Part shown: positions 38,915 through 47,280 of the stretch, piece by piece | Position numbering within the stretch: position 1 is the stretch's first letter | How the letters are laid out: the number at the start of each line of letters is the position of its first letter | NCBI RefSeq assembly: GCF_034424545.1 | Contig: NZ_CP139970.1 | Span: 620,001 to 684,000 of the forward strand | Direction: 5' to 3' | Origin: Trinickia caryophylli | GTDB taxonomy: Bacteria; Pseudomonadota; Gammaproteobacteria; Burkholderiales; Burkholderiaceae | Length of the DNA: 64,000 nucleotides | Position numbers and translations under genes: made by a program | Notes under the pieces: model-generated | What the model was told of the DNA's origin: nothing | Databases searched by the model: none | The model's input: only the letters and a program-made list of their open reading frames with translations

Positions 38915-39943
38915 TCATTGGCTCGACAGTTGTGCCTGCGTATAGAAGCCGTCCTTTACGACGACGTCGACATTGCCCTTCGTCAGCAGAACCGGCTGCA
39001 AGAGAACCGTATCGACCTTCTTCCTGCCATTGTCGTATTGCGCGTTGTACGCCGGCTTTTCACCCTTGGCGAGTTGCACCGCCAGCTTCGCCGCCTCGCC
39101 CGCGATCTGCCGGATCGGCTTGTAGACCGTCATCGTCTGCGTGCCCGTCATGACGCGCTTGACCGCCGCCAGATCGGCGTCCTGCCCCGAAATGGGCACC
39201 TTGCCCGCCAGATGTTGCGCGGCCAGCGCCTGGATCGCGCCGCCCGCCGTGCCGTCGTTCGACGCGACCACCGCATCGATCTTGTTGCCGTTCGCCGTGA
39301 GCGCGTCTTCCATAATGCGCATCGCCGTCGACGCACTCCATTCGGGCACCCACTGCTGGCCGACGACCTTGATGTCACCGCGATCGATCGCGGGCTTGAG
39401 CACTTTCAATTGCCCTTCGCGCAGCATCTTCGCGTTGTTGTCGGTCGGCGCACCGCCGAGCAGGAAGTAATTGCCCTTGGGCTTGGCGTCGAAAACGCCC
39501 TTCGCCTGCAGTTCTCCTACCTTCTCGTTGTCGAAGGAAATGTAGGCGTCCACGTCGGCATCGAGGATCAAGCGATCGTACGACACGACCTTGATCCCGG
39601 CCTTCTTCGCTTCCGCGATCACATTGCCGAGCGTCTTCGAATTGAACGGTACGATGACGATCACGTCGACACCGCGCGAAATCAGATTTTCGATCTGAGA
39701 GATCTGGCGCTGCTCGCTCGCATCGGCCGACTGCACCGACACCGTGGCACCGAGCTTCTTGGCCGCGTCGACGAAATAGTCGCGGTCGCGGGACCAGCGC
39801 TCGACGCGCAGGTCGTCGATGCAAAAGCCGATTTGGGGATGATCTTTGCTCGCGTGCGCAAGGGGGGCAAACACGGAGAAAGTGGCGAGTGCCGCTCCGC
39901 ACAGGAGCGAACTCAAAAACGAACGTCGCGGTGCTAACCTCAT
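38915..39943 (-). CDS. xylF: D-xylose-binding periplasmic protein
   Basis: A 342-residue periplasmic binding protein with an N-terminal signal peptide (residues about 1-31, ending LAHAS). The mature protein matches E. coli XylF at many positions, such as CIDDLRVERW, QSADASEQRQISQIEN, YISFDNEKVGELQAKG, NNAKMLREGQLKVLKP and VVASNDGTAGGAIQAL. It is the first gene of the minus-strand xyl operon and probably the best expressed. Upstream lie the inverted repeat and the divergent regulator. Confidence 0.95.
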   Translation of the reverse strand: MRLAPRRSFLSSLLCGAALATFSVFAPLAHASKDHPQIGFCIDDLRVERWSRDRDYFVDAAKKLGATVSVQSADASEQRQISQIENLISRGVDVIVIVPFNSKTLGNVIAEAKKAGIKVVSYDRLILDADVDAYISFDNEKVGELQAKGVFDAKPKGNYFLLGGAPTDNNAKMLREGQLKVLKPAIDRGDIKVVGQQWVPEWSASTAMRIMEDALTANGNKIDAVVASNDGTAGGAIQALAAQHLAGKVPISGQDADLAAVKRVMTGTQTMTVYKPIRQIAGEAAKLAVQLAKGEKPAYNAQYDNGRKKVDTVLLQPVLLTKGNVDVVVKDGFYTQAQLSSQ

Positions 39944-40068
39944 GTCTCACTCCTTTTTATATTGGCTTTTCGATCCGCTTCGACGCGCCGGGCACCGCTC
40001 ACCGCGTGCCCCGGTCCGCGAAGTGAGGCCATACTGCCGCGCGCCTCGCGCCGCGGCAATTACGAAAT

Positions 40069-40103
40069 TGCGCACCGGCACTAATGTTTCTTGCCGGTGC
40101 GCA
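40069..40103. promoter_or_regulatory. 12-bp inverted repeat, candidate XylR operator
   Basis: TGCGCACCGGCA and TGCCGGTGCGCA form perfect 12-bp arms around an 11-base A/T-rich core, 23 bp centre to centre. It lies 126-160 bp upstream of xylF and 170-204 bp upstream of xylR, between the divergent genes. An operator for a dimeric regulator is the most likely reading; an RNA hairpin in the xylF leader is an alternative. Confidence 0.6.
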
Positions 40104-40145
40104 GCAAGAGCGCTGACGCGCCCGGCCATTCCCGCCTAAAATCGC

Positions 40146-40172
40146 CGGAACGCACGGAACGTACGGAACGCA
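40146..40172 (+). repeat. Three 9-bp direct repeats upstream of xylR
   Basis: Three adjacent copies of CGGAACG(C/T)A lie 101-127 bp upstream of the xylR start. AraC-type regulators often bind direct repeats, so these may be part of the xyl control region. Spacing of 9 bp puts neighbouring copies slightly off one helical turn. Confidence 0.6.
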
Positions 40173-40234
40173 CGAAGCGAAACCCGCGCCGGGGCGCAAC
40201 CGCCCGAGCGTTTCGCATGCGACAGGAGACGAGC

Positions 40235-40276
40235 ATGCCCCACGAGAGCCGCACAGCGGCGCCCGAGAGCCGATGA
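40235..40276 (+). CDS. 13-codon leader minigene overlapping xylR
   Basis: A short frame, MPHESRTAAPESR, has a strong AGGAG site six bases before its ATG. Its TGA overlaps the xylR ATG (ATGA at 40273-40276). The xylR start itself has only a weak GAGAG ahead of it, so ribosomes finishing the minigene may re-initiate at xylR. The peptide is arginine-containing and otherwise unremarkable. It may be a coupling device or a coincidental open frame; nothing shows the peptide is itself functional. Confidence 0.45.
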   Translation: MPHESRTAAPESR

Positions 40277-41493
40277 CGAAGCAGCCTGCACTGCAGAAGA
40301 CGCAAGCCGCGCATCGCATCGCGCTGCTCTTCAACGCCAACAAGGTGTACGACCGCGAGATCATCACGGGCGTCGGCAGCTATCTGCTCTCCACGCGCGT
40401 GGGATGGAACGTCTTTCTCGAAGAGGATTTCCGCTGCCGGCTCAGCGGTATCGAACGGTTCGACGGCGACGGCATCATCGCCGACTTCGACGATCCGGCC
40501 GTGGCCGAAGCACTGCAGGGCTGCCCCCTGCCCGTGGTTGCCGTGGGCTCGTCATATGAAGATCCGACGCTCTACCCACCCGACGTCCCATATATTGCGA
40601 CAGACAACGCCAAGCTCGTCTCGCTCGCCTATACGCATCTGATCGGCGCCGGCCTCGCCCACTTTGCGCTCTACAGCCTCCCGCCGTCGCCGAACCATCG
40701 TTGGGCGCGGCAGCGCGAACTGGCGTTCGCTCAATCGAGGGCCGCCGACGGCCGCTCGCACGACGAAATCGACGCCGAGATCTATCGCGGGCTGTCGACG
40801 AGCGCGCCCACCTGGAATCAGGCCATCGAGCAGCTTACGCAATGGCTGCACGCGCTGCCGAAGCCCGTCGGCATCATCGCGGTGACCGATGCGCGCGCGC
40901 GCCAACTGCTGCAGGCGTGCCTGATCGCCGGCATTCCCGTGCCCGAGGAGATCGCGATCATCGGCATCGACAACGACCCGCTTGCGCGCACCCTCACGCG
41001 CATTCCGCTGTCGTCGGTCATTCAGGGCACCGAGGAGATGGGGCGTACGGCCGCGCACCTGCTGCATCAGATGCTCCACGGCGCGCGATTTCCGGGGCGG
41101 CGCATCCTCGTGCCGCCCGTCGGCATCAACGTGCTCGATTCCACGCGGCATCGCCCGGTCGCCAGCCCCTATGTCGCGCGGGCGCGCCATTTCATCCGCC
41201 AGTACGCGTGCCAGGGCATCCGCACCGAACAGGTGGCCGATTACGTGGGTGTCTCCCGCTCCTCGCTCGAGGAGCATTTCCGGCGCGAGCTGCACTGCAC
41301 GATCCACCAGGAAATCCTTCGGCAGAAGCTCGACGCTGCGAAAGCCCTGCTGGCCCGGCGCGACGTGGCGAGCGCCGAGGTGGCCATCCGCTGCGGGTTC
41401 AGCTCGCTGCAGTACATGCACGCAGTGTTTCGCCGCGAACTCGGCTGCACCCCGCGCGAATTTCAGGAACGCGCGAACGCGCTCGAAAGCTGA
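40273..41493 (+). CDS. xylR: Xylose regulator XylR, AraC-type
   Basis: A 406-residue activator. The N-terminal two-thirds form a LacI/periplasmic-binding-like ligand domain (RIALLFNANKVYDREIITGV, DGIIADFDDPAV, GIIAVTDARARQLLQ, IPLSSVIQGTEEMGR). The C-terminal 100 residues are an AraC HTH pair (VADYVGVSRSSLEEHFRREL, CGFSSLQYMHAVFRRELGCTPREF). The match with E. coli XylR is extensive, so it should bind D-xylose and activate the divergent xylF operon. Its ATG overlaps a 13-codon minigene, and galM follows by 39 bp. Confidence 0.95.
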   Translation: MTKQPALQKTQAAHRIALLFNANKVYDREIITGVGSYLLSTRVGWNVFLEEDFRCRLSGIERFDGDGIIADFDDPAVAEALQGCPLPVVAVGSSYEDPTLYPPDVPYIATDNAKLVSLAYTHLIGAGLAHFALYSLPPSPNHRWARQRELAFAQSRAADGRSHDEIDAEIYRGLSTSAPTWNQAIEQLTQWLHALPKPVGIIAVTDARARQLLQACLIAGIPVPEEIAIIGIDNDPLARTLTRIPLSSVIQGTEEMGRTAAHLLHQMLHGARFPGRRILVPPVGINVLDSTRHRPVASPYVARARHFIRQYACQGIRTEQVADYVGVSRSSLEEHFRRELHCTIHQEILRQKLDAAKALLARRDVASAEVAIRCGFSSLQYMHAVFRRELGCTPREFQERANALES

Positions 41494-41532
41494 CTCGCGT
41501 CACTCTGTGATTTCTCCATTTTTCGATACGCC

Positions 41533-42624
41533 ATGACGATGAGCACTGCAACACTGTCCGCTGAACCCTGGGGCCTGCTGCCAGGAGGCGAACCCGTCCA
41601 TCTCTTCACGCTGCGCAACGCGCACGACATGAAGGTGACGATCAGCGATCTGGGCGCCACGCTCGTGTCCTGGCACGCCCCCGACCGTGCGGGGCGGCTG
41701 CAGGACGTGCTGCTGGGACACGATACGCCAGCGCAGTACCACGCCGGAACGGCCTATATGGGAGCCATCGTCGGACGCTGGGCGAACCGCATTGCCGGCG
41801 CACGCTTCACGCTCGACGGCATCGAGTACGTGCTCGATCGCAACGAGGGCGACAACCTGCTGCACGGCGGCGCAACCGGGTTTCACCGTGCGCGTTGGGA
41901 GGCCGGGCAGGAGGACGGCGCGCTCGTGTTCAAGCTCGAGTCCGAAGAAGGCGATGCGGGTTTTCCCGGAAACGTATCGGTGCAGGTCCGCTATACGCTC
42001 GACGACGACGGTGCGCTGACGATCGACTACACGGCGCACACCGATGCGCCGACACCATTGAATCTGACGAATCACGCCTACTTCAACCTGGCGGCCGATG
42101 CCAGCTCGGACATTCGCGGGCACGTCATGACGATCGACGCCGATCGCTTTTTCGAGGTCGACGCGGCCCTGATTCCCTGCCGGGCATCGCCGGTGGCCGG
42201 CAACGCATTCGATTTTCGCCAAAGCGCGCCGATCGGCGCCCGGCTGGACTGGCCGCATGCACAGCTCACGATTGCGCGCGGTTTCGATCATTGCTACCTG
42301 CTGCATGGTGCCGGCGCTGATCCAGAGGCGAGCCACGCGGACCACGCGGGGCAATTGCGGCGCGCGGCACGTGCCTACGACCCGACGAGCGGCCGCGAGC
42401 TGACCGTGTCGACCGATCAACGCGGCCTCCAGTTCTATACGGGCAATTATCTGGAAGGGGTACGGGGACGCAACGGTGCGGTCTATGCACGCCATGCAGG
42501 CTTTTGCGTCGAGGCTGGCGCGTTTCCGAACGAGATCAACATGGATGCGCGCGAGCACCTGATCGTGCGACCGGGCATGCCCTACCGCCAGGTGACGCGC
42601 TATCGGCTCGGCATCGGCGGCTGA
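41533..42624 (+). CDS. galM: Aldose 1-epimerase (mutarotase)
   Basis: A 363-residue mutarotase that interconverts sugar anomers. The catalytic motifs are visible: GRWANRIAGARF, NLLHGGATGFHR, NLTNHAYFNLA (His) and the Glu of FCVEAGAFPNEINM. In this setting it would speed conversion of imported xylose anomers for the dehydrogenase. It is 39 bp downstream of xylR and probably cotranscribed with it. It converges with the Rieske reductase gene, leaving 59 bp. Confidence 0.94.
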   Translation: MTMSTATLSAEPWGLLPGGEPVHLFTLRNAHDMKVTISDLGATLVSWHAPDRAGRLQDVLLGHDTPAQYHAGTAYMGAIVGRWANRIAGARFTLDGIEYVLDRNEGDNLLHGGATGFHRARWEAGQEDGALVFKLESEEGDAGFPGNVSVQVRYTLDDDGALTIDYTAHTDAPTPLNLTNHAYFNLAADASSDIRGHVMTIDADRFFEVDAALIPCRASPVAGNAFDFRQSAPIGARLDWPHAQLTIARGFDHCYLLHGAGADPEASHADHAGQLRRAARAYDPTSGRELTVSTDQRGLQFYTGNYLEGVRGRNGAVYARHAGFCVEAGAFPNEINMDAREHLIVRPGMPYRQVTRYRLGIGG

Positions 42625-42683
42625 ACCGGACGGCCCGGCGCGTCGGCCGATGCCGGCAATGCCGACCAGGCACCCAGCGCCCG

Positions 42684-43397
42684 CTAGTAGCCGTAAAACT
42701 CCTCGCTGCGAATCGCGGCGTCGGCCACACCGATATCGGTCAGCGTCTCGCGTATCGCCTCGACCATCTTCGGCGGGCCGGCGAGGTAGTAGACGGGATC
42801 CGCGAGGTTGCCCGCCACCTGCCGCAGCAGCGCTTCGTCGATCGGGCCGTTCGCGCCGTTCCAATGAATGTGCGACTTGCCGGGCTGCGTCATCGTCGCG
42901 ACGAGACGGAAGTTCGAGTTCACGCGCTCGAGCTGGGTCAGCTCGGAGAGAAACGGCGCGTCCTCGGGGCGGCGGTTCGAATAGACGAGCAGCAGATACT
43001 GCGGCGACTGGTCGTGAGCAGCCTGCCGGATCATGCTCAGGAACGGCGTAATGCCGATTCCGCCCGCGATCAGCACGGCCGCGTGCCGGGTTTCCTTGTG
43101 CAGGGTGAGCGAACCGAACGGGCCTTCGATGCGCGCCGGCGAACCTGCCATCAACATGCGCAGTGCCCGCTTGAACGGCGTGTCGCGCATGCGCGTGGCA
43201 ATGGCCACCTTGTCTTCGAACGGCGCGCTGACGATGGAAAACGTGTGGCGGGCGTCCGGTTGCCCCGATTCGGGAAGGATCAGATCGATGGCCTGACCAG
43301 CCTTGAAATCGAAGCCGTCCGGGCGCGCGAACTCGAACGTCATCGTATCCGTCGCGACGATGTCGCGTACAACCACCTTCGTATCGTACGTGCCCAT
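42684..43397 (-). CDS. FAD/NAD(P)-binding ferredoxin-reductase-like flavoprotein
   Basis: A 237-residue reductase of the ferredoxin-NADP reductase superfamily. An FAD-binding barrel (FEFARPDGFDFKAGQAIDL, RHTFSIVSAPFED) is followed by the nucleotide domain (LIAGGIGITPFLSMIRQA, YYLAGPPKMVEAIRETL). It has no iron-sulfur domain of its own, so it needs an external carrier, and the Rieske ferredoxin upstream is the likely partner. I chose MGTYDTKVVV at 43397. It is the last gene of the suf operon, 88 bp after the Rieske gene. Confidence 0.85.
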   Translation of the reverse strand: MGTYDTKVVVRDIVATDTMTFEFARPDGFDFKAGQAIDLILPESGQPDARHTFSIVSAPFEDKVAIATRMRDTPFKRALRMLMAGSPARIEGPFGSLTLHKETRHAAVLIAGGIGITPFLSMIRQAAHDQSPQYLLLVYSNRRPEDAPFLSELTQLERVNSNFRLVATMTQPGKSHIHWNGANGPIDEALLRQVAGNLADPVYYLAGPPKMVEAIRETLTDIGVADAAIRSEEFYGY

Positions 43398-43485
43398 GGC
43401 GGCCCCCGTCAGTGACCTTGACGGCATCATCCTGCAATGTGGGCCGCGCGTCCAGTGGGGGCGCAACGGCCGCCGGCGCGCCCGC

Positions 43486-43818
43486 TCAGTCGTCGAGTCC
43501 ATCCCAGCGCGGATCGCGGACTTCGACGAAGCCCGCTTCGATGCGCACCGGAAACACCGGCACGTCCTCGTATGCGGGCGGCGTGAGTGCCTTGCCGGTT
43601 TTCACGCAAAACCGCGCCCCGTGCCGGGGGCAAACGACGACGTCGCCCTCCAGGCCTCCGCCTGTCAATTGCCCATCGTCGTGGGTGCAGCGGTCTTCGA
43701 TCGCATGCAGCGTGCCGTCCACGTTGAAGACCGCGATGCGCGTGCCTTCGGCTACCACGCTGCGGCATTGCCCCGGGCCGAGATCGGCGGCCAATGCCAC
43801 GCGTGTCCAGCCGGCCAT
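43486..43818 (-). CDS. Rieske-type [2Fe-2S] ferredoxin
   Basis: A 110-residue soluble Rieske protein. The cluster motifs are Cys-Thr-His (IEDRCTHDDGQL) and Cys-Pro-Arg-His (VVVCPRHGARF), both complete. The short length and lack of a transmembrane anchor make it a carrier of the biphenyl/naphthalene ferredoxin type rather than a cytochrome bc1 subunit. I chose MAGWTRVAL as the start, 2 bp after the sufT stop, which shows tight operon linkage. A role as electron donor to the SUF machinery is inference. Confidence 0.88.
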   Translation of the reverse strand: MAGWTRVALAADLGPGQCRSVVAEGTRIAVFNVDGTLHAIEDRCTHDDGQLTGGGLEGDVVVCPRHGARFCVKTGKALTPPAYEDVPVFPVRIEAGFVEVRDPRWDGLDD

Positions 43819-43820
43819 GA

Positions 43821-44213
43821 TCAGAGCAGCCCCAGTTGCAGGCGCGCTGCTTCGCTCATCCGCGCCTGCGACCACGCGGGCTCCCAGACGAGTTCGACCG
43901 AGGCGGCATGCACGCCCTCGACCGACGCGACGACTTCCCCGACCACCCCAGGGAACGTCTGAGCAACCGGGCAGCCCGGTGCCGTAAGCGTCATGCGGAT
44001 CGCGACATGGCCTCCCTGCTCGTCCACGTCGAGCCCGTAGATAAGCCCGAGATCGTAGATGTTGACGGGGATCTCGGGATCGAACACGGTGCGCAGCGCC
44101 TCGATCACACGTGCCCGCAGATCGGGCGCCGCTATCGGCGCTGTCGGCGCTGTCGGGGTCGCCTCGCCGAGGCGGCCCGCTTCATCGAATGCCTTCATCG
44201 TTGCACCTTTCAT
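43821..44213 (-). CDS. sufT: SUF-associated protein SufT (DUF59/MIP18 family)
   Basis: A 130-residue protein. A variable, Ala/Pro/Thr-rich N-terminus (about 1-30) is followed by the DUF59 core, VIEALRTVFDPEIPVNIYDLGLIYGL. The conserved Cys lies in TLTAPGCPVAQTFPG. SufT-type proteins assist in maturation or transfer of Fe-S clusters. The start overlaps the sufU stop (ATGA at 44210-44213). The first Met may be replaced by MKAFDEAG five codons later, but the overlap favours this start. Confidence 0.9.
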   Translation of the reverse strand: MKGATMKAFDEAGRLGEATPTAPTAPIAAPDLRARVIEALRTVFDPEIPVNIYDLGLIYGLDVDEQGGHVAIRMTLTAPGCPVAQTFPGVVGEVVASVEGVHAASVELVWEPAWSQARMSEAARLQLGLL

Positions 44214-44665
44214 TCCGTCGAGATGGTGCCGCCTTCGTCATGCAGCGCGGCATGGAAGGTATGCCAGGCGAGCGTCGCGCACTTTATGCGTGCAGGGAAC
44301 TCGCGCACGCCGCCGAGCGCCGCGAGCTTGCCGAATGCTTGCGCATCGGGCGCGGCCGCACCGGGCGGCGCCGTCACCATTTCGTGAAAACGAGTAAAGA
44401 GCGCATCGGCCTCCGCCAGCGTTCTGCCTTTCAACAACTCGGTCATCAACGATGCAGAGGCTGTGGCAATGGCGCAGCCGGCACCTTCGAAACGCACGTC
44501 CTCGACGACCCCGCCCTCGAGTCGCAGCCGGACCGTCACCTGATCGCCGCAAAGCGGGTTGTACCCGTGCGCCGCATGATTCGCATCGGGCAGCGCGCCT
44601 TGATTGCGAGGATGACGGTAATGGTCGAAGATCACTTCCTGATAGAGTTCGCGCAGATCGCTCAT
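44210..44665 (-). CDS. sufU: SufU, zinc-type sulfur acceptor of the SUF system
   Basis: A 151-residue IscU-like protein. Zinc or cluster ligands Cys39 and Asp41 (NPLCGDQV), Cys64 (GAGCAIATAS) and Cys129 (RIKCAT) are all present. The insertion before the last Cys (about residues 98-122, containing APPGAAAPDAQ) marks SufU instead of IscU. There is no LPPVK motif, so it should not be an HscA client. SufU takes sulfur from SufS by zinc-ligand swapping. It overlaps both sufS and sufT by ATGA, and no sufE gene is present. Confidence 0.93.
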   Translation of the reverse strand: MSDLRELYQEVIFDHYRHPRNQGALPDANHAAHGYNPLCGDQVTVRLRLEGGVVEDVRFEGAGCAIATASASLMTELLKGRTLAEADALFTRFHEMVTAPPGAAAPDAQAFGKLAALGGVREFPARIKCATLAWHTFHAALHDEGGTISTE

Positions 44666-45915
44666 CGACCGAACACCTCCTGCACTTTCGCCATGCCGTC
44701 GAGCAACGCATCGATCTCGGCACGCGTGTTGTAGAGGGCAAACGAGGCACGCACGGTAGCCGGCACGCGGAAGCGCTGCATGACCGGCATCGCGCAATGA
44801 TGGCCCGCACGGACGGCCACGCCGCAGCGGTCGAGAATCGTGCCGATATCGTGGGCATGCACGGCGTCATGGACGAACGACAGGATGCCCGCCTTGCGGG
44901 CGGCCGTGCCGACCAGGCGGACTCCGGGGAGCGCCCGCATCGCATCGGTGGCGTAATCGAGCAGCGCGGCCTCGTGGGCGGCAAGCGCATCGATGCCGAT
45001 GGCGTCGACGTAATCGAGCGCGGCGGCCAGCGCGATGGCGCCGGCGATATTCGGCGTGCCCGCCTCGAACTTCCACGGAATCGCGTTGTATTCGGTCTTC
45101 TCGAACGTCACCGAGCGGATCATGTCGCCGCCCCCCTGCCACGGCGGCATGGCATCGAGGCGCGCCGCCTTGGCATAGAGCACGCCGATACCGGTCGGGC
45201 CATAGATCTTGTGGCCGGAAAACGCGTAAAAATCGCAATCGAGCGCACGCACGTCCACACCGAGGTGGGCGACGGCCTGCGCGCCGTCCACGAGCACCGG
45301 CACGCCCCGGGCATGGGCGAGTTCGATCAGTTGGGCAACCGGGTTGATCGTGCCGAGCGCATTCGACACGTGCGCGAGTGCGACGAGGCGCGTGCGCGCG
45401 CTCAGCATCCGTGCATACGCATCGACGTCGAGCGATCCGCTGTCGTCGATCGGCACGACTTTGAGCGTTGCTCCCGTCTGCATGCAGACAAGTTGCCATG
45501 GAACGATGTTCGCGTGGTGCTCCATGGCCGTGATCAGGATCTCGTCGCCTGCCTGCACGCGCGGGCGCACGTCGCTCTGCGCGACGAGGTTGATCGCCTC
45601 GGTCGTGCCTCGCACGAACACGATTTCTTCGGCGCGTGCCGCGTTGACGAAGCGCGCCACGCGCGCGCGCGCCGCCTCGTACGCCTCCGTCGCGCGCTGC
45701 GAGAGCAGGTGCACGCCGCGGTGCACGTTCGCATTCGTCGTCAGGTAGTAGGCGCGCTCGGCCTCGATGACGGGAAGCGGCTTTTGTGTCGTCGCGCCGT
45801 TATCGAGGTAGACGAGCGGCTTGCCATGCGCGGTGCTTTCAAGAATCGGAAAATCGCGGCGCCAGCGCGCGACGTCCGCGTCGCCGCGCATCGTCAACGG
45901 CTCGTACGGGTTCAT
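44662..45915 (-). CDS. sufS: Cysteine desulfurase SufS
   Basis: A 417-residue type II desulfurase that removes sulfur from cysteine for SUF assembly. Signatures are YLDNGATTQKP, the PLP lysine in FSGHKIYGPTG, and the active-site Cys374 in RAGHHCAMPVM, the type II short-loop form. I chose MNPYEPLTM at 45915 because it overlaps the sufD stop (ATGA at 45912-45915); an ATG four codons upstream is also in frame. It overlaps sufU by the same ATGA arrangement. Confidence 0.95.
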   Translation of the reverse strand: MNPYEPLTMRGDADVARWRRDFPILESTAHGKPLVYLDNGATTQKPLPVIEAERAYYLTTNANVHRGVHLLSQRATEAYEAARARVARFVNAARAEEIVFVRGTTEAINLVAQSDVRPRVQAGDEILITAMEHHANIVPWQLVCMQTGATLKVVPIDDSGSLDVDAYARMLSARTRLVALAHVSNALGTINPVAQLIELAHARGVPVLVDGAQAVAHLGVDVRALDCDFYAFSGHKIYGPTGIGVLYAKAARLDAMPPWQGGGDMIRSVTFEKTEYNAIPWKFEAGTPNIAGAIALAAALDYVDAIGIDALAAHEAALLDYATDAMRALPGVRLVGTAARKAGILSFVHDAVHAHDIGTILDRCGVAVRAGHHCAMPVMQRFRVPATVRASFALYNTRAEIDALLDGMAKVQEVFGR

Positions 45916-47237
45916 GGCCGACTCCATCCTTGTTGTGCGCCGGGCATGCGTGCGAGCAGGATCCCCGTCAGCTTGTCGCGCAGCCGCTCATTGCTCACAC
46001 GCTCCAGCACATCTCGCGCAAACGCCTCGAGAAGACAGGCGCGCGCGGCGGCCTCGTCGATACCGCGCGCGCGCAGATAGAAAAGCTGGTTCTCATCGAG
46101 GCGCCCCACGGTGGCGCCGTGCGTGCACTTGACGTCGTCGGCGTAGATCTCGAGCTGAGGCTTCGTGTCGATCTCGGCATCGGCCGACAGCAGCAGATTG
46201 TGATTCGACTGGTGAGTGTCCGTGCGCTGCGCGTCCTGATGCACGACCACGCGGCCGTTGAAGACCCCACGCGACGCACCGTCGAGCACGCCGCGATAGT
46301 ACTGGCGGCTCGTGCCGCGCGGGTACTCGTGATCTATCCGGGTGTGATGGTCCGCGTGCTGCCGTCCTCTCAGGAAATAAAGGCCGTCCAGTTCGGCGTA
46401 CGCATCCGCAGCCGCGAGATCGGCGTCGATTTGCACACGCGAAAGCGCGGCGCCGAATGCAAACGAATGAGAGACGACGCGGCTCGCCCGCTGCCCGACG
46501 ATATCGAGATGCCCGATGTGGAAGCTCCGCTTGGCCTCGTGCTGGATGCGGCAGTGCTCGATTTGCGCCTGCTCTTGCGCGACGATGCGCGTAACGACGT
46601 TCGTCAGATAAGCATCGTCGGCCACGCCGGCGAACTGCTCGACGACGGTGCACTGCGCCCCGGGCGCGGCGAGCACCACGTTACTCGGGTGCATGGCGAG
46701 CCCCGCCTCATCGGTCACGAAAAGCATCTGCAACGGCTGCTCGAGGCGGCAATCGCGCGGCAGCACGACCACGTAGCCGTCGCTGACGAACGCCGCATTG
46801 AGGGCCGCGAAGCCGTCCTTGGGCGTTTCGTGCCCCATGGCGGGCTCGAGCTGCTCGGGGATCTCGCGCAGTGCGCGCGTCAGGCTGCCGACGAATACGC
46901 CATCGGGCAAGGACTGCGCGCGAGAGAGCTTCGGGGCGTGACGGCCGTTGACGAACACGAGGCGTGCCGCCGTCTTCTCGACGACGAGTTCGTCGACGAT
47001 CGACGACACATCGGCATCGTCGCCGCGCGGCGAGGTGAAATGCCAGGCCCCCCCTGCTATCGCCGCGACGTCCGTGTACTTCCAGTCCTCGAGGCGCGTG
47101 CCCGGAAAGCCGAGCTTTTCGAAGCGCTCGAACGCGCGGCGGCGGGCCGCGCGCAGCCATGCGAGTTCCGCGCCCGGCAGCGTCCTTGCCAGCGAATGGA
47201 ATGCCTGTCGATAGAGCTCGAGCGTCGATTCGCTCAT
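45912..47237 (-). CDS. sufD: SUF scaffold subunit SufD
   Basis: A 441-residue beta-helix subunit of the SufBC2D scaffold complex. Conserved parts are LPGAELAWLRAARRRAF, RLEDWKYTD near the start, and DDVKCTHGATVGRLDENQLFYLRARG near the C-terminus, where the His and Cys form part of the SufB/SufD cluster interface. It starts at MSESTLELY (47237), with AGGAGG 8 bp upstream. It is 43 bp downstream of sufC and overlaps sufS. Confidence 0.94.
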   Translation of the reverse strand: MSESTLELYRQAFHSLARTLPGAELAWLRAARRRAFERFEKLGFPGTRLEDWKYTDVAAIAGGAWHFTSPRGDDADVSSIVDELVVEKTAARLVFVNGRHAPKLSRAQSLPDGVFVGSLTRALREIPEQLEPAMGHETPKDGFAALNAAFVSDGYVVVLPRDCRLEQPLQMLFVTDEAGLAMHPSNVVLAAPGAQCTVVEQFAGVADDAYLTNVVTRIVAQEQAQIEHCRIQHEAKRSFHIGHLDIVGQRASRVVSHSFAFGAALSRVQIDADLAAADAYAELDGLYFLRGRQHADHHTRIDHEYPRGTSRQYYRGVLDGASRGVFNGRVVVHQDAQRTDTHQSNHNLLLSADAEIDTKPQLEIYADDVKCTHGATVGRLDENQLFYLRARGIDEAAARACLLEAFARDVLERVSNERLRDKLTGILLARMPGAQQGWSRP

Positions 47238-47280
47238 TGCGATGCCTCCTGACATGAAGCGTTCGGAGTAAAGCCCGCGC

